In this document: positions 16,444 through 25,037 of the stretch, one piece after another
Position numbering within the stretch: the first letter of the stretch is position 1
Layout: each line of letters opens with the position of its first letter
Translations under genes and position numbers: made by a program
The notes under the pieces: model-generated
Databases searched by the model: none
What the model saw: only the letters and a program-made list of their open reading frames with translations
Told to the model about the DNA's origin: nothing
NCBI GenBank assembly: GCA_964523395.1
Contig: CAZFXS010000011.1
Span: 37,632-101,631, forward strand
Direction of reading: 5' to 3'
Source of the DNA: JANYJZ01 sp964523395
Lineage (GTDB): Bacteria > Bacteroidota > Ignavibacteria > UBA10030 > SZUA-254
DNA: 64,000 nt

Positions 16444-16570
16444 GGTAAACTCGCAGCCATTCCTGCTAAGTTTTTATCCCAGCTGCATCTCTCAACCGTG
16501 CCAATTATTTTTCTTTTTGCTCATTCTTTCTTATTATGGATGCAAAAGTCGCATTCACTGAAAATTTTCA

Positions 16571-17497
16571 TTGATATCAGAACAGACCATACGGAGCGGG
16601 CACAGCTATTCAATTGATGATGCTTTTGATTTTTGTGCGAGAATTACAAATGCACATTACGAGAATTTTCCCGTTGCTTCATTGTTTTTGCCGAAGGAAA
16701 AACGTCCCTATATTCAGGCGATTTATGCGTTTAGCCGTATTGCTGATGATTTTGCAGATGAATCAGTCCGTCTTCCTGAAGAGCGGCTTGCAAATTTACA
16801 AAACTGGGAAGAACAACTGGAGCTTTGTTTTCGGGGCGAAGCTCGTCATCCGGTGTTTATTGCGCTTTCCGAAACAGTCAGCCGCCTTGATATTCCCGTG
16901 GAACCGTTTCGCGACCTTCTGACGGCATTTAGGCGGGATGTGACACAACATTCTTACGCGACATTTGAAGATTTGATGAGTTATTGCAGTTGTTCGGCAA
17001 ATCCTGTAGGAAGACTTGTGCTCATGATTTTCGGATACAGGGATGAGAAATTGTTCCGACTTTCTGATCACATTTGTACCGCATTACAGCTGACAAACTT
17101 TTGGCAGGATGTCAGTGTTGACAAGGAAAAGCAAAGGGTTTATGTACCGATAGAGGATATGGAGCGTTTTGAATATTCGATGGATGATTTACAACATGGC
17201 CGTTCCGAAAAGCAATTTCATAACCTCATGAAGTTTGAAGTTGAGAGAACGAAAAATATGTTTTACGATGGCGCTGAATTGCCTTCTCTCGTTGAGAACG
17301 ATCTCCAGCTGGAACTTCGGCTGGTATGGTTTGGCGGAATGAGGATCCTTAAAAAAATTGAGCGATCCGGTTTTGAAGTATTATTACATCGTCCTACGCT
17401 GAACACTCTGGACAAAAGTACGGTATTCCTGCTTGGACTCTTTTACAATAATCTTTCACGGTTTGGCAGAAAGCGGAAGCAATGGGATCTTACCTGA
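16571..17497 (+). CDS. hpnC: Squalene synthase-like HpnC
   Basis: HpnC acts with HpnD and HpnE to make squalene from farnesyl diphosphate: HpnD forms presqualene diphosphate and HpnC converts it to hydroxysqualene. The 308-residue protein has the all-alpha trans-isoprenyl diphosphate synthase fold with both aspartate-rich motifs, DDFADE at residues 59-64 and the QLTNFWQDVSVD block near 174-185. Its frame has a stop at 16559, so the TTG at 16571 is the only start before the conserved region; no clear ribosome site is visible. It overlaps hpnD by 16 bp. Confidence 0.92.
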   Translation: MISEQTIRSGHSYSIDDAFDFCARITNAHYENFPVASLFLPKEKRPYIQAIYAFSRIADDFADESVRLPEERLANLQNWEEQLELCFRGEARHPVFIALSETVSRLDIPVEPFRDLLTAFRRDVTQHSYATFEDLMSYCSCSANPVGRLVLMIFGYRDEKLFRLSDHICTALQLTNFWQDVSVDKEKQRVYVPIEDMERFEYSMDDLQHGRSEKQFHNLMKFEVERTKNMFYDGAELPSLVENDLQLELRLVWFGGMRILKKIERSGFEVLLHRPTLNTLDKSTVFLLGLFYNNLSRFGRKRKQWDLT

Positions 17498-18336
17498 CTA
17501 TTCCTTCTCCACAGGCAGAAGTCCATCGCGGAAGCAGTTTCGCTTTTTCCTTTTCATTCCTTCCTAAGATCCAGCGTGAAGCATTAAAATCGTTATATGC
17601 TTTCTGCCGTACTACGGATGATATCGTCGATAATGAAAACGATGCAGTGTCAAATATTGAACGGTTGAAATTATGGAGAGGCGAATTAGAACAATCGTTG
17701 TCAGGAAGTTCGGCATACCCTGTTCTTAATCAGTTTTCATCTGTTGTTCAGAAATTTCATATACCTGTTGTTCACGCGTATGAATTGCTCCGCGGCGCGG
17801 AAATGGATATTACAAAGAACCGGTACGAGACATTTGAAGAGTTAAAAGAATATTGTTATCTCGTTGCATCTACAGTCGGTCTCATGTCGCTTCAAATCTT
17901 CGGTCCAAAGAATGAGCGTTCGAAAGAATACGCGATTAACCTTGGCATTGCATTACAACTTACCAATATAGTCCGTGATGTTGCCATCGACGCAAACTAC
18001 GGCAGAATATATCTGCCTCTCGATGACCTCCGGCGATTTCACTATACAGAACATGAGCTTTTGACGAAAACCTACAATCAGAACTTTATCGACCTCATGA
18101 AATATCAGACAGATCGCGCTGAGAAATTCTTCGCGATCGCAAGACAATCATTGCCTGATGAAGATAAACGGCCAATGTTCGCGGCGAAAATCATGGAACG
18201 GATTTACTTTCACACGCTTCAGCGCATTAAGGATGCAAACTATAATGTTTTCGGTGAAACTATACATCTTTCCAGGACACTTCAACTGATGATTGCCGTG
18301 AAATACTGGGTCAAGCAGCGGCTGTTCGGCGCATGA
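17482..18336 (+). CDS. hpnD: Presqualene diphosphate synthase HpnD
   Basis: The 284-residue protein is a second squalene/phytoene synthase-fold enzyme with first aspartate motif TTDDIVDNE at about 44-52 and the second motif LTNIVRDVAID near 158-168, plus the RIYLPLDDLRRF block typical of HpnD. It should couple two farnesyl diphosphates head to head into presqualene diphosphate. It overlaps hpnC by 16 bp and hpnE by 4 bp (ATGA), so the three genes form a tight operon in the canonical C-D-E order. Confidence 0.93.
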   Translation: MGSYLTIPSPQAEVHRGSSFAFSFSFLPKIQREALKSLYAFCRTTDDIVDNENDAVSNIERLKLWRGELEQSLSGSSAYPVLNQFSSVVQKFHIPVVHAYELLRGAEMDITKNRYETFEELKEYCYLVASTVGLMSLQIFGPKNERSKEYAINLGIALQLTNIVRDVAIDANYGRIYLPLDDLRRFHYTEHELLTKTYNQNFIDLMKYQTDRAEKFFAIARQSLPDEDKRPMFAAKIMERIYFHTLQRIKDANYNVFGETIHLSRTLQLMIAVKYWVKQRLFGA

Positions 18337-19661
18337 TTGCTGATGTAGCTGTTATCGGAGGGGGTGTCAGCGGTCTTGCGGCATCTGTCGATCTTGCGCT
18401 GAGCGGTAAAAAAGTCCTCCTTCTTGAGCAGTCGCAAAAACTGGGAGGACGGTGTTATTCGTTTCGTGATGAAACGACTGGCGATGAAGTCGATAACGGG
18501 CAACATGTTCTTATAGGTGCGTATCATCATACACTTCGCTATCTGACTCATGTTGGGACACGAAAATTCCTTGCCACACAAAAGTCGATTCCTCTTCATC
18601 ATCCAGTTTCCGGATTTTCCTCGGTTACATTCGGCACCGCTCCGGCGCCATTGAATCTTATCGCTGCAGTTCTTCGATACAGCCATTTATCCGTTACAGA
18701 CCGGCTCAATGTTCTGAAGGTTGGTTCCTTCCTTAGAAATTGGACAGATGCAACCTCCAAGATTCTGACAGGGATGACGGTAGATGTATGGCTTACCAGC
18801 CTTGGCCAGTCAAAATCCGTCAAGGAATCTCTCTGGAACCCGTTGGCAATTTCCATTATGAACGAACTGCCCGAACAAGCGTCGGCACTGCTGTTCGCGC
18901 ATTCATTACGTTCAGCATTTTTCGGATCACAGGAAGATATCTCGGTTATGATACCGACAATCGGACAGAATGCATTATATGTTGACGGTGCCCGGCATAT
19001 CCTTGAACAAAACGGGTGTGTCATAAGAACGGGATCTGAAGTTATAAAGATTCTCTCTGATGATCAGTACGTTACCGGAATTCGCATGGCCGATGGTTCC
19101 GAGATGAAGGCAGAGCATATTATCTCCGCCGTTCCTCATTATACACTGGCAAAGATCTTACCTGACAAATTATCTAATACGTTTCCATTTGAAAAGTTCA
19201 ATTCATCGCCCATCGTTTCATTGCATTTATGGTTTGAAAAAGATTTTATGCCGATGAATTATTGCGGATTAATAGGAAAAAAAATACAGTGGGTATTCAA
19301 CAAACGGAAAATTGAAGCGAAGGCTCACAATAAAACAGCATACCTTTCAGCAGTAATAAGCGGAGCGTACGATGTTGTTGATAGATCTAAAGATGAGCTT
19401 GTGGTTTTAACGGTACGGGAAATCAGTGAAGTTTTTCCGGAGAGCAAAAGTTCCCGACTTGTTCATTCCTATGTCATTAAAGAAAAACGGGCCACATTTT
19501 CTTCGACACCGGAGATTGAACGGATGCGTCCATCAGCAGAAACATCACTGAAAAATTTTTTCCTGGCCGGTGATTGGACAAATACAGGGTTACCCGCAAC
19601 AATTGAGGGCGCAATTCAAAGCGGTTTTTATGCCGCCGGATTGATAAAGGAAAGAGGCTAG
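18333..19661 (+). CDS. hpnE: Squalene-forming FAD-dependent desaturase HpnE
   Basis: The 442-residue flavoprotein begins with an FAD-binding Rossmann motif, VAVIGGGVSGLAAS at residues 5-18 with glycines 9, 11 and 14, followed by LLEQSQKLGGRCYSF. The C-terminal FAD block is FFLAGDWTNTGLPATIEGAIQSG. HpnE reduces hydroxysqualene to squalene in hopanoid-type pathways and belongs to the phytoene desaturase family. It starts within the hpnD stop (ATGA) and ends 11 bp from the convergent next gene. No squalene-hopene cyclase is in this window, so the fate of the squalene is open. Confidence 0.92.
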   Translation: MIADVAVIGGGVSGLAASVDLALSGKKVLLLEQSQKLGGRCYSFRDETTGDEVDNGQHVLIGAYHHTLRYLTHVGTRKFLATQKSIPLHHPVSGFSSVTFGTAPAPLNLIAAVLRYSHLSVTDRLNVLKVGSFLRNWTDATSKILTGMTVDVWLTSLGQSKSVKESLWNPLAISIMNELPEQASALLFAHSLRSAFFGSQEDISVMIPTIGQNALYVDGARHILEQNGCVIRTGSEVIKILSDDQYVTGIRMADGSEMKAEHIISAVPHYTLAKILPDKLSNTFPFEKFNSSPIVSLHLWFEKDFMPMNYCGLIGKKIQWVFNKRKIEAKAHNKTAYLSAVISGAYDVVDRSKDELVVLTVREISEVFPESKSSRLVHSYVIKEKRATFSSTPEIERMRPSAETSLKNFFLAGDWTNTGLPATIEGAIQSGFYAAGLIKERG

Positions 19662-19671
19662 GTGATGCGGT

Positions 19672-20361
19672 TCAGATGAACAAGGGTTTCACTACATCCC
19701 ACACAACATTTTCAATTGAACCCAGCAGTAAAAAGCACACAAAGGCTACCACCCACTTATATGGTACTTTCTTAATATCATGCACAACAATGATCGCAAA
19801 GAATATTGCCGTGATAGTATAAAAGCACATGATGACAGTCGGGATTGTCATGTCATGCAATCGTATCAATGATAACGAGGAGCTTTCATCGACTACGAGT
19901 TTGATGTTATTATTAATGAGAAGCTGGAGAAACACCGTGATTGTTTCGGGGAGGCGTATGGTTGCATTGACAAAGGCCATTGAAGCGAAGAAGAGATTTT
20001 GCGGTTGTCTCAGCAATAATGCGAACGAAAATAGTGCGAGGCCAAATGTCCATACCGGACCCGCAAGTGCTGCTCCTGCACATCCATCCTGCGTACCGTG
20101 GAAGTCAATAATGTCAAGCAACGCGGCTTGTTGCTGATCAGTTTGCGAGTGGCAAAATGTATCGGCTGCTATTTTATGAGCGTACTGATGTGAGAATAAC
20201 GAAAGTGCAACCGCCAGAATGAATGAAGGAATGCCGATAAGCAGAAGGGTCTTGATTGAGTGCCGTGGTTCTTCTTCCAGTAATGCCATTATTCTCCGAT
20301 GTAAAATGCTTTCATGAAATTTAACGGCAGACAAGATAACGGATTTTGCAAAGAGTGTCAA
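19672..20361 (-). CDS. Polytopic membrane protein, YIP1-like
   Basis: The 229-residue product has about five hydrophobic helices (roughly residues 37-55, 100-125, 122-150, 172-195 and 200-220) and a cysteine-containing loop (TFCHSQT, QDGCAGAALAGP), a layout like YIP1-domain proteins. I do not recognise a function. The frame opens with a TTG at 20361 that has no ribosome site; an ATG at 20289 (residue 25) is preceded by GGAGA and is a good alternative start. It is convergent with hpnE and divergent from tyrS. Confidence 0.6.
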   Translation of the reverse strand: MTLFAKSVILSAVKFHESILHRRIMALLEEEPRHSIKTLLLIGIPSFILAVALSLFSHQYAHKIAADTFCHSQTDQQQAALLDIIDFHGTQDGCAGAALAGPVWTFGLALFSFALLLRQPQNLFFASMAFVNATIRLPETITVFLQLLINNNIKLVVDESSSLSLIRLHDMTIPTVIMCFYTITAIFFAIIVVHDIKKVPYKWVVAFVCFLLLGSIENVVWDVVKPLFI

Positions 20362-20490
20362 TATAAAAATGAAGATTTCGGTTTATTCATCACTTTCAGT
20401 TTGTTATGACTGTGTATTGTTTTCTTGATTTTTCGGTGATAACATGCTACCTTGTGCAGCACAAGTACAATAACAATAAGGTTTACCGGT

Positions 20491-21768
20491 TTGAAGACAG
20501 ATTTTTTTAAAGAGTTACAATGGCGGGGATTAATCCATTCTCATACAGCGAATGCCGAAAAACATCTTGCCGAGCAACAGGTGACGGGGTATATTGGCTT
20601 TGATCCCACCGCGGCGAGTCTGCATGTCGGATCATTGTTGCCCATCATGGGCCTCGTTCATTTGCAGCGTGCCGGACATATTCCGATAGCAATCGCCGGC
20701 GGCGGTACCGGGATGATTGGTGATCCGAGCGGCAAAACTCAGGAGAGAAAGCTTCTTTCTGTCCAGGATATTGAATCAAACCTCGAAGGAATCAAGAACC
20801 AGCTCAGCAAGTTTCTGGATTTTAACGCGAAACAAAATCCTGCCAAGCTTGTTAACAATGCCGAGTGGCTCACAAAACTTTCGATGATGCAGTTTCTTCG
20901 TGATATCGGAAAACATTTTTCCGTGAATGAAATGCTCGCGAAAGATTCTGTCAAGAACCGTATTGAGCAGGAACAGGGGATGTCGTTCACGGAATTCAGT
21001 TATTCCCTTCTGCAATCGTATGATTACCTGGAGCTCTACGACCGCTACAAATGCACGCTGCAAATGGGCGGATCAGACCAGTGGGGAAATATTGTTGCCG
21101 GTGTCGATCTTATACGGCGGGTGAGAGGCACGGAAGCACAGGCGATTGTATTTCCGCTGATAACCACATCAACCGGTGTAAAATTTGGGAAGACTGAAAG
21201 CGGGACGATCTGGCTTGATTCCGCATTGACCTCTCCGTACAAATTTTACCAATTCTGGTATAACACAGATGACAAAGATGTTCTCCGTTATCTGAAATTC
21301 TTTACTTTGCTGCCTGAATCGAAAATAACTGAGATTGAACATTCACTTAACACTTCTCCCGAAAAAAGAGAGGCGCAAACACTGCTGTCGCACGAGGTAA
21401 CCAGGGCAGTACATGATGAAAGCGCAGTAACCCAGGCGATGAAAGCTTCTCAGATTCTGTTTGGCGGAGAGATTACGGGTATTTCAGAACGTGAACTGCT
21501 TGATATCTTTGAAGATGTTCCGTCTTCAGAAATTCAGCGCGACCAACTCAACGGGGATGGTGTCCCGTTTATTGATCTGTTAGTGAATGCTTCTGTCGCT
21601 AAATCAAAAGGTGAAGCGCGAAAGTTAGTCCAGGGCGGCGGTATTTATTTGAATAATCGCCGTGTGCCGGAAGTTGATAAAAAAGTTGGAATGAATGATG
21701 TGATACACGGAAAGTTTATTGTTCTGAGAAAAGGCTCCAGAAGTTATTTTCTCGTCAAAGCTGTTTGA
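20491..21768 (+). CDS. tyrS: Tyrosyl-tRNA synthetase
   Basis: TyrS charges tRNA-Tyr. The protein shows the class I HIGH variant HVGS at residues 45-48 in DPTAASLHVGS, the tyrosine-binding QMGGSDQWGN block, the KFGKT (KMSKS) loop at 231-235, and a C-terminal S4 RNA-binding domain with GEARKLVQGGGIYLNNRR. I chose the TTG at 20491 because family members begin with the sequence that follows (KTDFFKELQWRG) and an AAGG lies about 10 bp upstream at 20478-20481; the open frame reaches 20452. From this start it is 425 residues, the usual size. A weak TTGATT/TACCTT pair at 20425-20453 could be its promoter. Confidence 0.95.
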   Translation: MKTDFFKELQWRGLIHSHTANAEKHLAEQQVTGYIGFDPTAASLHVGSLLPIMGLVHLQRAGHIPIAIAGGGTGMIGDPSGKTQERKLLSVQDIESNLEGIKNQLSKFLDFNAKQNPAKLVNNAEWLTKLSMMQFLRDIGKHFSVNEMLAKDSVKNRIEQEQGMSFTEFSYSLLQSYDYLELYDRYKCTLQMGGSDQWGNIVAGVDLIRRVRGTEAQAIVFPLITTSTGVKFGKTESGTIWLDSALTSPYKFYQFWYNTDDKDVLRYLKFFTLLPESKITEIEHSLNTSPEKREAQTLLSHEVTRAVHDESAVTQAMKASQILFGGEITGISERELLDIFEDVPSSEIQRDQLNGDGVPFIDLLVNASVAKSKGEARKLVQGGGIYLNNRRVPEVDKKVGMNDVIHGKFIVLRKGSRSYFLVKAV

Positions 21769-21815
21769 ATATTTCTTGACTTTCGCAAGGAGCTTTATTA
21801 TCCTGTTGGAGGAAA

Positions 21816-21848
21816 AGCCCTGCTGAGAATGGCAGGGTTCTTTATTTA
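21816..21848 (+). terminator. Terminator-like hairpin between tyrS and the DAHP synthase gene
   Basis: A stem CCCTGC (21818-21823) pairs with GCAGGG (21832-21837) around an 8-nt loop and is followed by a T-rich stretch (TTCTTTATTT). It can end tyrS transcription. It also lies 27 bp before the aroF start, downstream of a loose TTGACT/TATTAT pair at 21776-21801 whose 14-bp spacer is short, so a role as a leader hairpin or attenuator for aroF is possible but unproven. Confidence 0.55.
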
Positions 21849-21863
21849 TGAAAGGTTGATCAA

Positions 21864-22880
21864 ATGATTATTGTGATGAAATCGCACGCCACGGATGCGG
21901 ATGTTCAGCACGTTGTCGAGCGGATTAAAGAGCTTGGTTTATCGGCACATCTCTCGAAAGGTGTTGAGAGGACGATTATCGGTGTTATTGGTGATGAACG
22001 GCTGATAAAAAAAGAACAGCTTTCGCTTCTGCCTCAGGTTGATAATGTTATTCCGGTACTAAAGCCGTATAAACTCGCGAGCCGCGACTTCAAGGAATCA
22101 ACTACAATAGTTGATGTTGCCGGAGTAAAAATCGGAGGGAAAGGTGTCGTCGTTATTGCGGGCCCCTGTTCCGTGGAAAACGAAGAACAACTTTTAAGCA
22201 CTGCGCAAACGGTAAAAGCGGCCGGGGCATCATTGCTTCGCGGCGGTGCATATAAACCGCGGACGAGCCCCTACGCATTCCAGGGACTGGGTGAGGAAGG
22301 GTTGAAAATTCTCGCAAAGGCAAGAGAGAAGACCGGACTCGGCATTGTTACGGAAATTATGGAATCATCGGAAGTTGACCTGGTTGCAGATTATGCGGAC
22401 CTTCTTCAGGTAGGCGCGCGGAACATGCAAAACACGAAGCTCCTGCGGTCGCTTTCGAAAATCAGGAAGCCGGTGCTTCTGAAACGGAATTTCTCGGCGA
22501 CACTTAATGAATTTTTAATGAGCGCGGAATATCTTCTCGCCGGAGGGAATGACCAGGTGGTTCTCTGCGAACGGGGTATCAGAACATTTGTGGAATACAC
22601 GAGAAATACACTTGACTTGAACATCGTCCCGGCCGTTAAGCAAATCTCACATCTGCCGATTATTGTCGATCCGAGCCATGGCACAGGTAGGCATGATTTA
22701 ATTCTGCCAATGAGCCGTGCGGCAATTGCCGCCGGCGCGGATGGACTCATTGTTGAGGTTCACCCGAAACCGGTGGAAGCATTTTCCGATGGTGACCAGT
22801 CGCTGACACCGCAAAACTTTGCAGAGTTAATGAAACAGGCAAACGTTATTGCAGGCGCGGTAGGGAGAAGTATGTTGTAG
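21864..22880 (+). CDS. aroF: 3-deoxy-7-phosphoheptulonate (DAHP) synthase, type I-beta
   Basis: This enzyme condenses phosphoenolpyruvate and erythrose 4-phosphate, the first step of the shikimate pathway. The 338-residue protein has an N-terminal ferredoxin-like regulatory domain (about 1-75, MIIVMKSHATDADV) followed by the KDPG aldolase-like barrel with VVIAGPCSVENEEQ, the metal cysteine in AGPCS, the phosphate-binding KPRTSPYAFQGLG, and the final IIVDPSHGTG and EVHPKP blocks. This architecture is that of the Thermotoga-type enzyme, in which the N-terminal domain mediates tyrosine feedback inhibition. It follows tyrS by 95 bp. Confidence 0.94.
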   Translation: MIIVMKSHATDADVQHVVERIKELGLSAHLSKGVERTIIGVIGDERLIKKEQLSLLPQVDNVIPVLKPYKLASRDFKESTTIVDVAGVKIGGKGVVVIAGPCSVENEEQLLSTAQTVKAAGASLLRGGAYKPRTSPYAFQGLGEEGLKILAKAREKTGLGIVTEIMESSEVDLVADYADLLQVGARNMQNTKLLRSLSKIRKPVLLKRNFSATLNEFLMSAEYLLAGGNDQVVLCERGIRTFVEYTRNTLDLNIVPAVKQISHLPIIVDPSHGTGRHDLILPMSRAAIAAGADGLIVEVHPKPVEAFSDGDQSLTPQNFAELMKQANVIAGAVGRSML

Positions 22881-22884
22881 GCAT

Positions 22885-23874
22885 TTAATATTCAATGGTG
22901 AATTCATCACCGGTACTCCAGCCGGTTAACGATTTATCCACTCGTATCATCTGAATTCTGAGTCGATCTCCTTCAATCGTGACTTTGCAGTAATGAAAGT
23001 CCCGTATTTCTTTTCCATTAAATAAATCCTGATGATGCTGTTTTGACGAATCGGATTCAACGGCTTGCCTCGGTCCGCCTCCGCCTCCGGAAACGACAAA
23101 GTTTTTTCCTTCTTTCCTGAAATGTTCATATGAATGACAATGTCCTGTGAAAAAGACCTTTGCCTTTGGTGTTTGTATGTACGGTTTGACAAAGTATTCC
23201 TGAACACCAGTATTATCGGAAACAATTTTGCTGTTTGTAAACGGAGGATGGTGGCATGTCACGATGACTGCCCGGATAGAGTCATTACGCTGGAATTGCT
23301 CCAATGTTTTTCTATACCAATCAGTTTGTTCCTGACGTTGGGCATCGGTAAGTTCATCGAAATTTGAGTTGAGAAGTATGATCCCCACCGATTGAAACAC
23401 AAGCGCGGACCACGATCGTTGTTGAAGATGCGGAAAACGCGAGAAAAAGTTATCGAGGGCTTTTTGATTATTCCCGAAATAATCATGATTACCAAGTACG
23501 GGATATACCGGTATTTGCATTTGCCGAACGGGTGAAAGGAATTCGTCAAACCTGTGCCATTCTTCTTCATTACTTCCATCCGAAACAAGGTCGCCGAGAA
23601 TAACCAACGCACCGGGATTTTCTCCGGCTATTTTATGTACTACTGCCTCTCTTGCTTCATCATTTTGTTCGCGGAGAAGCAGTGTTTCCCAAATGGAAGT
23701 GCGTTGTGTGTCTCCCACAAGGATGATTGAAGAGCCATCTTTCCTTAATGAAGTATTCCCTTCGTAACGCGAAGCAACTAAAGAGTTTGCTGAACAGCCG
23801 GAAACCAGAACTAAGAAGAAAATCAGGATGAACAGTAATTTTCTTATGCACCATTTTTCATGATGAACGATCAT
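22885..23874 (-). CDS. Calcineurin-like metallophosphoesterase lipoprotein
   Basis: The 329-residue protein has a lipoprotein signal (basic start, hydrophobic run, lipobox LVSGC with Cys27). The metallophosphatase fold follows with its metal motifs in order: GDTQ near 54, GDLVSDG near 94, GNHDYFG near 127, TCHHPP near 206 and GHCHSYEH near 244. It should be anchored in the envelope and hydrolyse phosphoesters; the substrate is unknown. It overlaps the upstream membrane-protein gene by 4 bp (ATGA), so the two form an operon. The stretch GGGGGP near 265 is family-typical of purple acid phosphatase-like members. Confidence 0.85.
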   Translation of the reverse strand: MIVHHEKWCIRKLLFILIFFLVLVSGCSANSLVASRYEGNTSLRKDGSSIILVGDTQRTSIWETLLLREQNDEAREAVVHKIAGENPGALVILGDLVSDGSNEEEWHRFDEFLSPVRQMQIPVYPVLGNHDYFGNNQKALDNFFSRFPHLQQRSWSALVFQSVGIILLNSNFDELTDAQRQEQTDWYRKTLEQFQRNDSIRAVIVTCHHPPFTNSKIVSDNTGVQEYFVKPYIQTPKAKVFFTGHCHSYEHFRKEGKNFVVSGGGGGPRQAVESDSSKQHHQDLFNGKEIRDFHYCKVTIEGDRLRIQMIRVDKSLTGWSTGDEFTIEY

Positions 23875-24854
23875 TTCGTTTCGTTTTTATTTAAGAGCAA
23901 GAAGATAGAATTTAGTGCAAGAGGGATAAGTATGACAAATAGCGGCATCCACATACGGCTTTCCACGAGATTTCCTACAGTATAATGAACGATAATGAAA
24001 AAAGGCGTTATGTATGCAACTTTTCTCAGGAAGGGGGGATGCTGTGAAAATTTTAGTAATGAAATGCCAGCCAGAGGGCCGATTAACGAAATAAAGTGGA
24101 TGTTTCCCATAACCGCGTTCATGGTTGTCTCTTCAGAGAGGAACGGGATATTACGACCGATTCCTGACATGGTAAACCACTCGGTGACGGGTGGGTGCAG
24201 AAAAAAACGAATTGCTGCAAAGGGAAGAAGTCCGCACATACTCACAGCGAACAAACGAACAGGATTCTGCCTGACAGAAGCGCTAACCATAAATGCTATA
24301 GGAATAATGAAGAGCGGTGTTTCGCGGTTAAACATCCCAAGAAAAATGAGGGGGTAAAGGGGTGCCCATTGTTCTTTTTGCAGCTGTATGAACGCGGCGA
24401 TAAAAATTCCGAGGTTGAAAAGATCGATCGTCTCAATAACGCTTGGTCCTTGAATCGAACTTAGCGAAAAACTCATCAGAACATCTAGAAGAAACATGCC
24501 CGTGAGCGCAGCAGCTGTCTCAAAAAATATTTTTAAGTAACAGAAAAAGAGCCATTGACATGAAATCAGCAAAATTATTTTGAGAACGAAGTCGATGGTA
24601 ACAGGATTTAGAGCCGGCAAAGCAATGTTTATTCCATAGATTGTAAACGGGATTAAAATTCTATACGAATATGGCGCCGGAAATGATTGATCGATTACTC
24701 CATGATAGTAGATCATGAAATTCCGTGATAAGAGAAGCGTTCCATCGTCTGCTTTGAGGTGCAGTGCAGAGCGGTCCGAAATCGAAAGCAGTAAGGCGAT
24801 GGAGCAGAAAAGAATAAAAAAAATGAAAAGAATCTTTTTATTCGTATAAGCCAT
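23871..24854 (-). CDS. Polytopic membrane protein of unknown function
   Basis: From the ATG at 24854 the protein has 327 residues and about eight to ten hydrophobic helices, with the segment APYSYRILIPFTIYG after the first helix and FLHPPVTEWF later. The architecture resembles polytopic glycosyltransferase- or EpsG-like membrane proteins, but no catalytic motif is recognised. The frame is open to a TTG at 24899, which is rejected because it would lie inside the promoter at 24890-24918. It is the first gene of an operon with the phosphoesterase lipoprotein. Confidence 0.7.
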   Translation of the reverse strand: MAYTNKKILFIFFILFCSIALLLSISDRSALHLKADDGTLLLSRNFMIYYHGVIDQSFPAPYSYRILIPFTIYGINIALPALNPVTIDFVLKIILLISCQWLFFCYLKIFFETAAALTGMFLLDVLMSFSLSSIQGPSVIETIDLFNLGIFIAAFIQLQKEQWAPLYPLIFLGMFNRETPLFIIPIAFMVSASVRQNPVRLFAVSMCGLLPFAAIRFFLHPPVTEWFTMSGIGRNIPFLSEETTMNAVMGNIHFISLIGPLAGISLLKFSQHPPFLRKVAYITPFFIIVHYTVGNLVESRMWMPLFVILIPLALNSIFLLLNKNETK

Positions 24855-24889
24855 TTTATTGTGGGATTGTTCTGGTATGACACCAAACA

Positions 24890-24918
24890 AACATAACAAG
24901 ATTTAATCCGACTGTCAA
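24890..24918 (-). promoter_or_regulatory. Sigma-70-type promoter upstream of the 24854 membrane-protein gene
   Basis: Read on the - strand there is a perfect TTGACA at 24918-24913, a 17-bp spacer and TATGTT at 24895-24890. Transcription would begin near 24883, giving a leader of about 29 nt before the ATG at 24854. This also settles the start codon of that gene. Confidence 0.75.
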
Positions 24919-25037
24919 GGTCAATGTAATAACCGGCTGGCCTTCGTAGCAATCTGATAAGCGGGTTCATATCGGTGTCTGCTGCTTTATGGTAACCATC
25001 TTGATTTTCAGACCATATTTGATTACGTTTGCGGTGC

